Assembly (NCBI RefSeq): GCF_963576545.1
Contig: NC_083649.1
Location: forward strand, 5,321,406-5,385,405
DNA from: Limanda limanda
Taxonomy: Eukaryota; Chordata; Actinopteri; Pleuronectiformes; Pleuronectidae
Direction: 5' to 3'
Length of the DNA: 64,000 nt
Each line of letters opens with the position of its first letter. The stretch's first letter is position 1. A program made the translations under genes and the position numbers. The notes beneath the pieces were generated by a model. That model worked only from the letters and a program-made list of their open reading frames with translations. It searched no databases and was not told the DNA's origin. Of this stretch, positions 39,721 to 53,700 are shown one piece after another.

Positions 39721-42169
39721 GTTGGATTTAAGACAAACGAGTCAATTTTCCAGCTTCTGCCAAATGCTTTGTGATTTCAGAGGTTTGGCAGAGAACTAGA
39801 ACGTCTACATGTGTGTGTGTGTGCTTGTGTGTGTGTGTGTGATTTTCCTCGGATGATGGTGGGGGGTTGCATTAAACTTTAATGTAGGGTCCCCCAGGTC
39901 CTCTTTGCCTGCGGCCCCCCCAAAAAAAACCTTGAAACGCTCCTGTCAACCTCGGATGACGTGCCTTAAAACCTGGAACAGCTCCGGTCTCCTTCAGGAG
40001 GAACCAGAACCGTTCTGATGATACTGTGACTTTCCACTGAGCTGATATAAATCATCGTGTTTTTTTATACCCGTCAGGATAAAAAAAACAGTTTGTTGTC
40101 CGTTCCCAAAGAGACGGGGGGGCACGAGGAACTGCCGCCCTCATCACTCTGCCCTGATGCTTATCAGAATATCACTTAGGCAGAAGTTTTGCCTCAGTGC
40201 CTCTGTCGCAGTCAGCGTCCGGTCAAAGACGCAGAGTCATTCCTGTTCAACTTCCACAGCCGATCGCTTTTTAAAAGGCTTTTTAGGTCAGTCTGCTCCT
40301 GATTCAATATTTTCACACCCTTGACTTTCTTAACTGCTGCATATTCTCTCTTTTTTTTATATAGAGATCAATGAAGGTGTGAATGTCAGTGGGTTATTAA
40401 CCTCAGAGACCGTCTAACGCTAACTCCTCGTCTCCTGAACCCAGACGAGTCTCTGACAGAAGAGAAAAGATGGAACCTGCAGTTGGTTTCACGCCGACAG
40501 AGGGGAGCAGCATTAATTAGGGAGATGTGACCTGAATGACTCTCAGAACTCTCCTCCGTTTCCTCCGGACGCCAGTCACGCGTCACGTTCTCGTGCATTC
40601 TGGGAAGCCGCCAAACGCTAGTGGGCATAATTGACAAATGTAGGGCCTGTTTGATTCCCTGGTCAATGCACGACTGTTGTCTGTACACAGCCGAGAGCCG
40701 AGAAGCCTCTTCGTCAAACAAATGCAATAAGATGAAAAGCTATTGATTCCTAATGTTGGGGAAGTGGTTTGTTGCAGCAGCGACAGTAATGTGATGCAGC
40801 CGGGGAAGGAAGTGAAATACAAGCTGCTTCAAGGACATTAAAGCAAAATTAAAACCTGATTATGAACAATTGACATTTTTCAGCTGTAACATTGGACATT
40901 ATAGATTTGAATTATATTTTGCCGATTTAAAAATAATTAAAGTTCACGGAGTCATTGCCTGCAACAGGAAATGCTGTGTAGCTGTTTTCATACATGCACT
41001 GAAATGCAATGGAGGCGTTTTTATTCGAGATCGCAAATATCCGACTCATTTGCTCCGGACAAACAACAAACAAAATCCTGCTGAGACATCCAAGTACATT
41101 CACCGGTTTGTTTGCCAAACTACTTCTCCTAAAGGAGTTTGTAAAAATGCTTCAGGTCATGAAACTCCAACAAAAGGAAGTGGACTCATTAACATGCAGT
41201 GTACGGTGGAACCAGTCGGACAAACACCAACACGAAACCACTAAAACCGTCTGAACTGAATCCGTTTATGTCCTGAGGAGTTTCCTGTTCTGAGAGGACG
41301 AGCACGGAAGTTTGCACCTTTGTTTGAGACGAGGTTTCAACCTGTAACTCAACCAAAGAGAAGCACTCCTGGTAAAAACTGGATCTGATAAACATGTTCG
41401 ATAATTCCGTTTGTCCCTCAGAGGATGTTATAAAAATATAAAATGGTCTTGATAGAAGAAGGTTCTATAGCTCTGCCATAAAATGTTAGATGGGAATAAA
41501 ATAGAATAACTTTGTTGATCCGTTAACTTCATCTGCCATCATCAGGCTCTAGGTAATTTCAGCTTATAATCAAATATCTTCCACTAAAAGAGGAGGTGGG
41601 AGTAACAACGTTTACAGCACCCAGTCACCAGGGGGCGATATAGATGATTTGGTCTTTATATACAGTCTGTGGTTCATACTAAAGTGCAAGCTCGGAAATG
41701 TCAAACTGAATCAGCAGCAGAAGTCTCTCACTTCATTTCAGGGACAATTTAACTTCCAACTAAATGTGTTATTGGACAAGCCTAGCTTTATATTTTTAAT
41801 AATGCACCAAGTGAGGTTTCCTTGCACAGTTACACATGTCCATGCAATATTAATATTTTACAATAAAATATCCTTCACTGAATTGATACACAATCAAATC
41901 GAGACCATGTGACCTGGAATCAAATCCCCATTTAAGAAATGACCATTCTTATTTTATTAGGTTCCCCATTAGCTCCAGCATAAGCATTAGCTAATCTTCC
42001 TGGGGTCCAGTATATGGGAACTGTCAGGAAAAGATTTAATAGGTGTTGTGTTGCGTTGCTAAAAGGTGCGGTGAAAAATGTTTGGTGGCCCCTAAATGAA
42101 AAAGTGAGACGCATTGAATGTAAAGAGTTATTCTGAAGCCCTGTTGTGATGTGTTAATAATAAACAATA
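39721..42169. other. Intergenic; no gene seen
   Basis: It contains a GT run near 39813-39840, one CTCF-like dispersed repeat at 41590-41680 and otherwise unassigned sequence. No open frame has a recognisable product or splice support. Confidence 0.35.
41590..41680. repeat. Dispersed repeat with CTCF-like core, copy 3 (inverted)
   Basis: This reads GAGGAGGTGGGAG, then CAGCACCCAGTCACCAGGGG, then GGCGATATAGATGA. The core TCACCAGGGGGC at 41625-41636 differs from the CTCF consensus at its first base. Orientation is the same as the plekhb1 intron copy. Confidence 0.5.
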
Positions 42170-42177
42170 GTATAGAA

Positions 42178-43032
42178 CAGTGGTTCTTAACCTTATTGGA
42201 GGTACTGAACCCTGCAAGCTTCATCAGTGCATTCATCGAACCCTTCGTAATTGGACAAATAATATATTATTTCTTCAAAACATAGGTATATATTTTGTTA
42301 GTGCACAAAATTAACCATACATCAGGTGCACACAAAACCACTGTGTTCAAAGAACAAAACCAACAAACAGGTATTTCACACAAAAACATAACTAATATAA
42401 TAAATAATATTTATTGCAAATCGATGCGACTTTTGCTGTTGCCTTTCAGATACAGCTTCAGAAATGCGCGGCTTCACCTTGGCAAGTGCGACTCTCATAT
42501 CATTTTCACAACAAAGTCTGTTCCTTTTCTTAATTTTCATGTCTACCATCCTCGAAAAGTATTGCTCGCAAAAATAAGTTGTAACAAACAGTGTGAGTAT
42601 CTCAAGGGTCACCAAAACGTTGAGAGCGTTGTTGTTCTGAAGAGTTGCTGTTGAAGCTGGCTCTGCTGAATGACGTACAAGTCGACTACTGAGCGCACCA
42701 AGCAGCACAGATATCGTAGCTAAGTAATGTGGCGTGATCATCTGCAGCCAATGACGGCCAAGGAGGGGGACTTCACGAATAATACGAGTGGGCTGAATTT
42801 CTTTTGTGTAACTAATTTTTACTAAGCAACAAAGTATTTGCAATCTGACACGGCAAAGAAAAATTGTGCGTTGCCGAATTGTCTGCAGCCAATTTTTTGA
42901 CGGCCGACAAAAACGGCCAGATATTGCCAGTGTGAACCGGGCTATACTGTATGTGTCTTGACCCCTGCCGAACCCCCGAGAGTGACTCACCGAACCCCTG
43001 GGGTTCGATCGAACCCAGGTTAAGAACCACTG
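42178..43032 (-). mobile_element. hAT (Charlie-like) element with degraded transposase C-terminus
   Basis: The 855-base element has inverted ends CAGTGGTTCTTAACC and is flanked by perfect 8 bp duplications GTATAGAA (42170-42177 and 43033-43040). On the minus strand a frame covering about 42400-42630 encodes FVTTYFCEQYFSRMVDMKIK followed by KRNRL and DMRVALAKVKPRI. This is the conserved hAT dimerisation region of Charlie/ZBED-type transposases. The catalytic core and BED finger are missing, so the copy is a deletion derivative and cannot be autonomous. Confidence 0.85.
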
Positions 43033-43088
43033 GTATAGAAGCTACTGCAGATGATGATGGCCACAGAGTACGTCTACATTCAGTTCCA

Positions 43089-43189
<101 letters not shown>

Positions 43190-43638
43190 CATTCTACAGT
43201 GACTATATTACTTCAGACAGCAGGACGACGCCAACACAAACACAGGTTCACATACACGGAGGAAACGCAGGTGATGAACAGAGAGGAAACAGAAAACGCT
43301 GCTGTGGAGGCTGCAGAGCAGTGGGCAGGGCTGAGTCCTGAGGATGGAGAGTAGCCAGATGAAACCCCCTCTCCCCCCTCCCCCCCCCCGACTGCCAGAG
43401 AAGGGTCTGGGATGAAGAAGTGAATGACTGGTGCTTTTTCCCCCTCCGTGTTTGTGCAGCAGACAATACAAATAAAGCTCAGGATGAATTGGACCCACTG
43501 TGAAATTTGATCGGGATGAATGGACCTCGATGTTCTTTCTCTCTGTCTCCGATCTCTTTTAATTTACTGGTGTTGTGGAGGATATGGTTCTCATCATTAA
43601 TCAGCAAGACAAATGAATCCCCTGCTGCCTCGGCAAGC

Positions 43639-43639
<1 letters not shown>

Positions 43640-43687
<48 letters not shown>

Positions 43688-43735
43688 GGAGGGAGAGAGG
43701 GAGGAAGAGAGGTGGAAGAAGAGAGGAAGGGACGG
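43640..43735. repeat. Compound CA/GA microsatellite
   Basis: About 16 CA units run directly into an imperfect GAGA/GGGA tract. Confidence 0.9.
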
Positions 43736-46700
43736 GGTATATAAATCAAGTCTGCTTTGATTAAATCACCTTTGTCTAGAGGACATGGCTAATAAGATCC
43801 ATTAGGTTGATATTCGGGGATTCTCATATATTGTACTAAAATATCAATACATAAAAAAAAAAGAGGGTAAATCATTCAAAATGGTTAATTACACCCGGGC
43901 GATGGAAGTCTTTACATTAAAGTGACACTAATTGGTCATATTCAATTCAAATTACGATCATTTAGAGAGAGGGGGTGATTATCTCAGGGGGGGATTGTGA
44001 TTTTCGAGGGGACTTGATGAAAGCTGTCAGTAAACAAGAGGAAGTATCGATCACATGACAAATGACATGTTGGTCTCAGGGTGTATTTAGTTTCTTATTC
44101 TTTAGTCAGTACTGGTGCATTTTTAAAAAGGGGAAACTGAAGAAATGGGTCATTCACACCATTCAATGTCATTTTCAAAGTTTTTGTCGCTGTGATCCTT
44201 TTGAAATACTGCATTTCCTTAGCTGTCGTTATGGTGCACTTCCCAGTCTGTCCACAGGAAGGCGCTCCGGCACCTGTTTCACTCCCAGTACAGCTGGTTA
44301 TGAGTCACAGAAGCAGAGGAGGCTGTTTTCTGTGGAGGTCTAAACTGGCAGAAGTGAAGCTGCAACATGTACAAATAGGATTTTTGCATTTCTCATAGAT
44401 AAATCTGCAGAAACAACACCAGTCCATCTGCAAACGCCTTTAAAATGCAGTCGACACAGACTCGTGTGTTTGTACTTTAACACAACATGTGGTGCAATTC
44501 TCCTGAGATTGTGACTCGGACGTTTATAACCATATCAATAAGATGGTAAAAATTAACAAGTAGAAGTTTTAAACCATTAGTATACGTTTCTATTTATGTA
44601 GATTAAGACAGAACTTTAACTTTAAGAGAATACTTCTTGAATATCCCACACAAACAATCTGGACCTTGTGCTATGATAAGCAGAATTTGTGGTTATCAAA
44701 GTATCGACTGGTTCACCAACTATAATTACCATGGTAACCAATGCTGATCCTGCACTAGATCAAGTTGTCAACTTCCCAGCATGGAAACAGAGGAGTTACC
44801 AGCTCTCTCATGACCTTCGACTTAATCCAAGAAACCTACAACCTACGCTGTCACTACCAGTACTTCCAATTAAAAGAAACTAAACATAAGATAGAAAATG
44901 TATATTTATAACTTTGACAACTTCTCCTCTCAACAATTATCAACGCCAACAATGACTGTCCAGCTGCAATAGACAACCACTTCCATGCTTTTTTCTCCAT
45001 GCACCAGTTGCCCAGTTTTGATGAGAGGTCATGGGAAAGCTGTCAGGAGATCTCTCACCTCTTCTGATCCCACATCTTCAAACTTTCATTCTAAAGAGCA
45101 TTAACCAACTGTTTAACTGGAAAGACGGAACAAAACCAACAGCGAATCATCGGCTCAACCTGTTAACTGACCACTCAAACCTGGAGAACTCATTTCTCAA
45201 TTCATCAACCATTATTATTATTCTTTGGTTTATTCGTTTTTCGTTATATCTCATTTCTTACAGTCTAAATTTTGTGTTTGTAGTCGATCTATAAGTCGAC
45301 TGAGACTGTCGACATCCCAACTAACCAATCACATCATCAGGAAACTAGAGCTATTGATCTACAGGTCACCGACAGGGAGAGAAGAGTTCACAGTAAAGTA
45401 AGAAATAAGACTTAACACAGAGTTTATCACACTAAATAAATACATCGTCATTATCACAAATCCTTTGAGGGTCGTTGGGGCAGATGGACGACTCTGACTC
45501 CGCCTCCGTCTCATGACACGCCCTCACAGCTGGATAAGATGTTAACTCTGAGTCAGAGTCCACAGAGACGAGCGATAACCAGCTGCGTAGTGAAGATTCT
45601 CCGGGACGACAATAGAAACACAACCCAGTGTGTTGAACTTGGCAGTACAAGCCCCTGATGTGCAACAGAAACACAACAACACTGGGAAAAAACAAGAGCT
45701 GCCGTTTATGACATGCATTATTTAAAATCTCTCACGGGAAGATAAACAGCTCCACGGTTGCATTTAATTAAAACAAAATACTGTATATTTTTACTCTTAT
45801 TGCACTTTATTACTTGCATTATTTATTTATTCTGTTGTTTGTCATGGTTCCACTATTCCTGCAGGGCAACAAAACAAAGCAACAAATGAAAATGAACTGA
45901 ACAGTGGGTTGAAGTAAAGAAAATGAGCTTTGTTCTGCGGTGAAGAGAAAATCTCATGAATTAGAAAGTAGCGTTACTGCACATAAACAGAAACATTAAA
46001 CATATGGATGTGGATTATGTGCATCATCATCATCATCTTCATCCATGTTGAAATCAGATCACTGCTCTTCAAGTATAAATTAAACCTCATTTGATTTGAT
46101 TTGATTTGAGATATAAGTCTCATCGTTATCACGGCCTTGAGATTCCTGCCAATCACCCACAGCAGCTCGTCACATGATTGGCTGCTTTGGTCAAACGTCT
46201 ACCGCAAGGACATCATGTACGTTTTAGTAAGCAACAGCGCCCTCTATATTAATTTGTTCATCACTTATGTGCACCACTTATACTTTGAGGGTTGATGGAT
46301 TAGACAAGAGGTGATACAGGTTGAGATATTCACACCTACAGCCAATTTAGAGTCTCCAATTAACCTGAATCCAATCTGCACCAATCTGCCGAACTGGGAT
46401 CCAAACTGGGAACCTCGATGCTTGGAGGTGTCGGTGGCACAACTCTAACTGTGCATAGTCCCACTTACTGAGCTGTAACACAACTGGACGGTGGATATTA
46501 CCCATGATCCCAAGCTTCGAACCAGAAGCGCTGCAACTGTAACAAATCCACGAGTTTCCTGCTGAATATTTGAAGATGAAATCATAAAAACCCAGAGTTT
46601 GAGTCTTTTTAACTGATCTAAAGTTCAGCTGTACTCTTCAACTTGCTGGACCTGATTCTGACCGTTGAAGCTGCGACTCTCGGCCGTTTTCACCATCAAA

Positions 46701-48659
46701 CTCATTTTCAAGCAGTTTTAAGGTTTAAAAAAGTTGCATATTGTTATTTTAAATGCACATATACAGTATGAGACAACACACAACATAATAACATTCAATT
46801 GCAAGATGCACAGGAAGACTAATATCTGTCACTGCCCCCTCAAACTTCTCTATAAGAAAAACAAGAGAAGACATTGGGTGATCCTTGCAATACCACACAT
46901 CACCACCAGCTCTGTCCTGAAAATGACACTTAACTGACACAATGTCAACATGTTTGTGAATTTTTTGTTTTGCAGAGCTGGGATATGCTCCAGGGCGGCT
47001 GGACCCTGAGAGCTGGACCCTGATAAAAAATAAAACACTTGCTCCCACTAACATCTGTCTGTGTGTCGACGGCCCAAAGATCTGAATCCAAACTTCTCAC
47101 AGCTTCATCCTTTCAGTCACAAACAACAATTATCCGTCACCTCAGGAATCAGGAGATGCTGCCCACGTCCTTCATTAGTGTCTTTAAACCAACTGCTGCC
47201 GTCACTCAAGCAATCAGGAACATACACGATCCAACCTAATCAAGACCCACAGAGATTCAGAGATTCAGAGAGACGCCTCCTGGAGAGGAAGAACGTGAAC
47301 GCAGCAGACGACCGGAGGAGGAGGACAGAGCAGAGAGAGGAGGGGACATCACACAGGAGCGAGTCCTGCACCGAAATATACAGATAGGAAATAAAAGGCT
47401 CATCTCCATTCAACTAGAGAGCAGCAATATGAGGGTCAGCATGCAGGCCCCACTAGAGGTGGTCCTTTCCTCCAGCTGGAGCCATGAATCTGACTGGAAC
47501 CTATAAAAATCTATTTTAATATCATTTTAAAGGGAATGAAAGTCTCTTTGAAAGGAGTCACTCCCAGTTTTAATCCCTCACAAAACATCATAGCATCAGG
47601 GAAACTCAAAAATGACACATTGAGCCAAAACATGTATTTCAAATTCTACAGTTTAACTATTAAAGTCAGACTAAAGCAAAAGGGATCCAAACAAATCAAA
47701 CCTGAGCTCATGTGCTTCCTCTCTCTCTCTTAGATGGGACTCTGGCACAGGTCAACACCCCGCCCCTTTGTATAGACTCCACCCCTTTACCTGGACTTCC
47801 TGTTCCCTTCCTCACCTCGACTGCTGCAGCTTTTCTCACTTATTCATTTATTTACGAGATAAATAAAACAAACACCATTGATCCATTTCACTAATTAATA
47901 ATGTCAGGAGAGCTGATGATAATCCGATTTATGATATTAAATAAATAACATATGAAAACAGGAACAAACACAGAGTTTTTCGTGGGAAGTTACGATTGTA
48001 TGAAATGAAATAAACGTCGAAAAGTCCAAATTGATCCACTGAGCACAAATTGCTGTTGACAACAAGACCATCATAACACACGCTGACGGCAGAGAGCAAT
48101 TTAATGCTGGAGTCAAACAGACAAATGTCTCCGTGCCGTTTTAAGTGGCTGTGATTTCACAACAACGACAATGACAATGAGAGAGGACGGAGCCGCGGCT
48201 GGAGGCTGACGCTCGAACCATCGTGACAAAGGGAAGTCGCATCAACACAAAGAGGGAAGAATGTTAAATAAAGAACAACATGTAGAATCTTCATGAGTTA
48301 ATTAGTGTAAAGGTTGTTATGTTACTCTGCAGGATGGAGGACCTGCTTGTTTACAGGTGACCTTATTTCCAGAATGTCAACCTTAAGGGACGCCATCACC
48401 ACGACGCTTCATGGGTCCGCTGCTTCCTGCCCCTTCTGATGTCACAGTCAATAAATCGTTGGACTCACTGTGGGTTCACCTGTTGACATCCGGCTGTGAG
48501 GGTTTGTTTTAAACAACATCTTCATGGTTTATAGATACGACCGAGCAGTAATGTTCGGTTCAGTATCTTGTAGAATGTAGAAGACAAGGATCAAGTTGTT
48601 CCACATTCCTCATGTTAACTCAGGCGATAAGCTTTTCCACCTCTAAAATGAGACGTAGC
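43736..48659. other. Intergenic; no gene seen
   Basis: No exon is supported on either strand. The first 320 bases (43740-44060) are repeat-poor with several ATTA-type homeodomain words, and are a candidate conserved noncoding element. The remainder shows no named repeat. Confidence 0.35.
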
Positions 48660-49130
48660 CTAAATTATGACTTTAATCTTGTTAAATCACAACTTGACTT
48701 AATTCTTATAACATTCATCATCAAATCATGACTCATCAACTTTATTCTCATAACATTTTAACTTTTTTCTTGTAAAACTACGACTATGTTCTAGTTATAT
48801 CCCGACTATGTTTTTATGAAATCACAGCTTTTGTTCTTTTAAAATTTCAAGATTATGACTGAAAAACACTGCATTAAAAACTGACTTCATACAATAAAAA
48901 ATACAAAAATCTTGTATAATTCCAACTCTATTATATTATTAAAGTTTTGGCCAACAAATATGTATTATTATTTTACCCAACTTTATTCTCATAATATCAC
49001 GATGATGTTTTTAAAAAAATCACAGCTTTTGTTTCCTGTATTCTCATTAAATTCTGACTTTATTCTTGTGAAAAGGGAACTTTATTTTTTTGAAATGACT
49101 TTATTCTTCCAAAAACATCTTTGTTTCTCT
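48660..49130. repeat. Decayed minisatellite, TTATTCTCATAA / AAATCACGACTT words
   Basis: Blocks of about 20-40 bases built from ACTTTATTCTCATAACAT, TCTTGTAAAACTACGACTA and ATGAAATCACAGCTTTTGTT recur with heavy divergence, interrupted near 48850-48960. The pattern matches a degenerate tandem repeat common in fish noncoding DNA. Confidence 0.6.
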
Positions 49131-50680
49131 CTAAGTAGCATCAGAATATAACAAGGACACGTTTTCAACAGCGTTCATCGACTGAATTGATCAAAATCCT
49201 GGAGTCAAACAACAATGTGCTCCGTGTGCCTACGTGATGGTTAAATAATATCCTATTCATTCCAGCAAACTGAGGCTTTGACCTTCTGAGCTCACAAGGT
49301 TAATGCACGAAGGCAGGACTGCATCACTGACCTTTTCATTACCACGGATAACACACCGGCGCCAAGGACACCCGCTCCGCCTGCACCGGGCGCAGCCATC
49401 TTCTGCTACTCACTCGGTTAAAGTGTAATGAACGTGATTTCTCTCTGTTTAAGTTTATTTGAGGATATTGACTAATGGGTCCATAAGAGACCGACCGGCA
49501 CGTCCATTAAACATGAAGTGAGAAGTGTATTTTCTATGACTGATAGCTCGCCTCAGGTCTTCGCTCTCTAATCAATAGCAGTATCACCTTTACTTATTTA
49601 AGATGTTGGCTCATTATGTACAGCACTTGAGGTATAATGAGAGCCTGCGGCGGAAATGTAATTAAAAAGATAATATCTTCCTCCATTCAACTCAGCCGCT
49701 GAATTTTCTGAACATTACGAGTGTGTTAGAGTAAAGCTTCACTCACCAGTGTCGAATATGAGACGGAGAAAATACATCTTTCCATGACAGGTGGCTCACG
49801 TCGATTCCACCTCTCCGTATTGGAATCAATAACCCCCCCTTCTCCATTTATTCAAGATGTTGGTTTAAAAGATTCAGCGTGCTCATCAAGCACAGAACAG
49901 CAGATTGATTTTGAGCTAAGACCTTGTGGGATTTATGTAAAACTTTGTGGTGCTTCTGGAAGTACGACTCCTTATTTGCGTTCATTAACAGTTTGTTTCA
50001 TACTGTGTGTCCACACTCATCATCTGTGTGATTAAAGGTTCCAGGACACAGGTTCAAATCAGGAGATCCACAGCGGACAAATACATCAAGGTGAAATAAT
50101 TAGGGTTTATTCAGATGCCCCTTATTTCATGGAAGATGATTATATTGAGTTTTGTGTTATACAGAGGTAGATGCTTTTAGTTCTGTTTAGCAAATTCAAC
50201 AAACATGTTCTTCTAACTCTTATCTACACATTTGCGATTATTTGGCTGCACCTATGTCCAGACTTGAGCTTAAACACAACCACACACACACAACGCAATA
50301 ACTTCTACATCGACGATCCATAAAATAACATGAGAGACAAACAGTACATGTGCTGATGTGATGCAAACTTGAAATTAGACCACTCGCAGTGTAAATCAAA
50401 TGGGATATAGCCGCCATTGTTGTTGTTGTTTCTTACATAAAGCAACTGTGAAGTATAACAATGTGCTTGTCAAAATATGAAAATCTGTTTGCATGTGGAC
50501 GAGAGACTTCAAGTCTGAATCACTTTCAGTGACAAAAACTTAACTGAAGCAAGAAACCTGGAAAAACAATAGTGTATTTTGTGAGTCATTTCAAAATAAG
50601 AGCCCCCTCAGTGTCTGTATTCCTGCTGTTGTAACCATTCCTTTCACGTTGACATCTACTCAACGTGCTCTTTGCATTAT

Positions 50681-50701
50681 GGGGGGTGGGGGGGTGGGGG
50701 G
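50681..50701 (+). other. G-quadruplex-type motif
   Basis: GGGGGGTGGGGGGGTGGGGG, then G: three long G runs split by single T bases on the plus strand. With subdivision of the longer runs it meets the usual four-run rule. Confidence 0.6.
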
Positions 50702-53700
50702 TGTACTCACGCTGTCAGTCACTCTGCTCTCTTGCTGCCGCGGCAGCTACAACAGTGCTCACCTGAAAGCTTCGCTGAAACAGATAATCACTCGCTGATA
50801 TTGCTGCTGCAGCACATGAAGCGTTTTCATAAGCACAACCTCAGTCTAGAGGCTGGGCGGGGGGGTGATTACTGTCACTCCCCGTCAGATCCCTGCTGTG
50901 AGGATCTTGGTGCTTTTCCATATGGAGAAATGATGTCAAAGCCTGAACGCCACATAGCAGCTCACATATAACGGTAACATGAACTGGTTGACCCGAGTTC
51001 GTTCACTCCTGAGGATCGACTGTGAGTCTGTGACACAAACATAAAAACAAAACCATGTCTATAAAAACTAGAAAACTGCAACAGGAAATATGTTGTGTAA
51101 GATTATGGCTGGATTATGTTCAAAGGGGAACGTTCTGAATTAAGTGTGACATTTATTTTTTGGCAGCGGAGATGCCAGGAGGCGACTGTCTCACCAGAGA
51201 CCAGGATTTACATCTGTGTGGTTAGATTTCGGCAGTAAAGGCACTTTGCAACTTAACCGGCTGCCGAGAGTGTAAACATTAAAGTGTAATAAGGCTGCGG
51301 TCGTAAAAGAAGGTTATTGGGCTGAGAGATTGGATATTTTGGTGGTAAAAAACAATATCTGTGAATTTATAAACTGAGTTTTTAACGTATTCCTATGTTT
51401 ACGAAAATAAAAGTATTGTGCATTCCTCCGCAGTGATGGTGACGACCATAAAACGTGATAAAGGAAGTGAAATAAAATACTCTCCAAACGTTGCTGGAAG
51501 TCTCTTTAGTAGTTTTTGCATAATCTTGCTCACAAATAAACCAACATTCAGACAGGTGATGGCCGAGGCTTCATGTGTTCTCCTCCAAGGACCAATAGTC
51601 TCCATGTGAAACCCTTAAAAAGTCACTATATCTGGATTTTAATGAGGATCTTGGATTTTGAGAAATCAACAGAAAGTGAAAAACAGTTTTGCGATAATCC
51701 TTGAAGGAGTTTTGTGTGAGTTAGGTGTCATCCCGCTCACAAACGGTATCATAACGCCCTTGGCTGAGGTGATAAAAAATGTATTTATGCAGTTATGTTT
51801 TGTAAAAACACGTAATCACTGTGGTGTTCATGTTATTTTACATAAAAGTCCTTTAGAGATCTTAATACACCAGGGTTCACTCTACTAGGGGCAGAGTCTC
51901 TGAAGACCTTCCTGGAAAATGCTTTTCTTAAACTTAAGAATATCTACATTTTAAGTCAAAACAAAAAGTGTGTTGTATTTTTAAGTTTGTTCAAGGATTT
52001 ATGCAGGAAAAAATATGGAGATTATCGTTGAAATAACTCTTTCCTCGTCACACCCTCTCTGAGTAAGGTCGGCTAACTTTAATTTATTTTGGATTTTCCA
52101 GTCAAAATATGTAGAGCTCTAAAAGACGCCATGTTCACAACCCATTGAGATCAAATGTTTGTATATGGATGGTGTTTATACCATGGTGCCTGGATATTCA
52201 TCTTCCTGATTTGCCTGTTGCACCTAAATATATTCATTCAATAACAACACTGATTATTTTGGACATTAATATCTTTTCTTTTTTATTGACAAGAACTCTT
52301 CATTGTTTTGTAAAAATGTCTATTTATGAACCAATACAAAATATGTATGGGAATGTGGAACTCCTTTTCTCCATTAATGCACATTAACATTTCCCAAGAA
52401 CAGCAGAGAGACAAAAAAAAGAATAAATCTAAAAACAAGAACTGGTGAAACAATCAAATCTTTTTTTGTTGTTGTTGTTGTTGATGTGGGGAATGAAAGG
52501 AGTTTCTAAAGGCGGCGGTGTGCTGAGAGTGACAGACGTACAGCCACAACAAGTTTCTGATTCTGCTTCATTCCAATAAACAAGTGTTCTCTCTTCATGA
52601 TCTATGCAAACACAAAGTAATACTTAACACATCTTTTACAGTGCACCGAATATTAAGAAAAACACAGAAAACATGTACAACATAGATGCAGAAACCATCT
52701 CAGCAGTTCTGCCTCTTGGATCTAACGTGCGTGTGTGTGTTGATTGGATGAGGATGCATTGAACTTGCTGTCGTGTCACTGATGGGTGGGGCCTAAACTT
52801 TGCATTCTACCTGAGATGCAGTCACATCAGTCAGCAACGCATGAACCTGAGACAGGACATTATCAAAAGGAATTTAATGTGAAGAAAATTACAACAGTTA
52901 CACTGTAAGACCAAAAATCCATTTTTCTGTTACTTTACCGGGTGTGAAATAGGAAATAAAAACCAACACATAAACATTGAGTATCATTCTTACTTCAAAT
53001 TGAAATCCTCATCATTTCTGAATCATCTCCATCAAAAGGTGTCGTTTTGTTACTTTGTTAAAGTGGAACTTTGGAAGAACAAAAACCTTCGGAGGAACAC
53101 TCCTGCAGAACCGACCCACAAACGGGTTTAATATTCACAAATAAACAAAATATGAGAATGCATCAGCCTGTAGGGAGAAGACAATATTCACTTCTATTCC
53201 TTTTATTGGTAAGTACATGTTTTTTGAAGTCTGATTCAAATGGAAGCTGCCACATGTCACTGAAGCGAAGTGTAGTGCTCACTGTAAAACACAAATCACA
53301 CAATTCTCAGTCTCAGAGGTGAAGTGACACCTGCTCTGTGATTCATAAAGCAACGGGAACAAGTCAGTTTAATAGTTTAATCAGAAACCATGACCGTAAA
53401 ACATCGATAAAACCTAAATCGATAAACCCCTCCCCCCACTACCACCCATCCACGTAACAAACACAAAACAGTGTCATCAGCATACAGTGTTAACTTAGTG
53501 GTGATTCCTCTCTAAGTGCAGAACTTTAAATTAACTCAAGTTTCAACAGAAGAAGCAGTTGTAACTAAAAAATAAAACATGTCCGCAGCTCCTAGTAGCC
53601 AAACCCTCCCCCCCCCACACCTTCTTAGTTAGCAGAAAAAAATGTGTGATGCTGAGGAAAGTGAAAAAATGTGCACGATGCTTTTCACTTCACTACTCTC

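Noticed and set aside
45432..45695. Minus-strand frame ending in an acidic, Ser-rich stretch, with an acceptor-like TTTTTTCCCAG at its start
   Set aside because: It looks a little like the terminal exon of a membrane protein, but no partner exon, similarity or start codon supports it. It is worth a transcript check but is not annotated.
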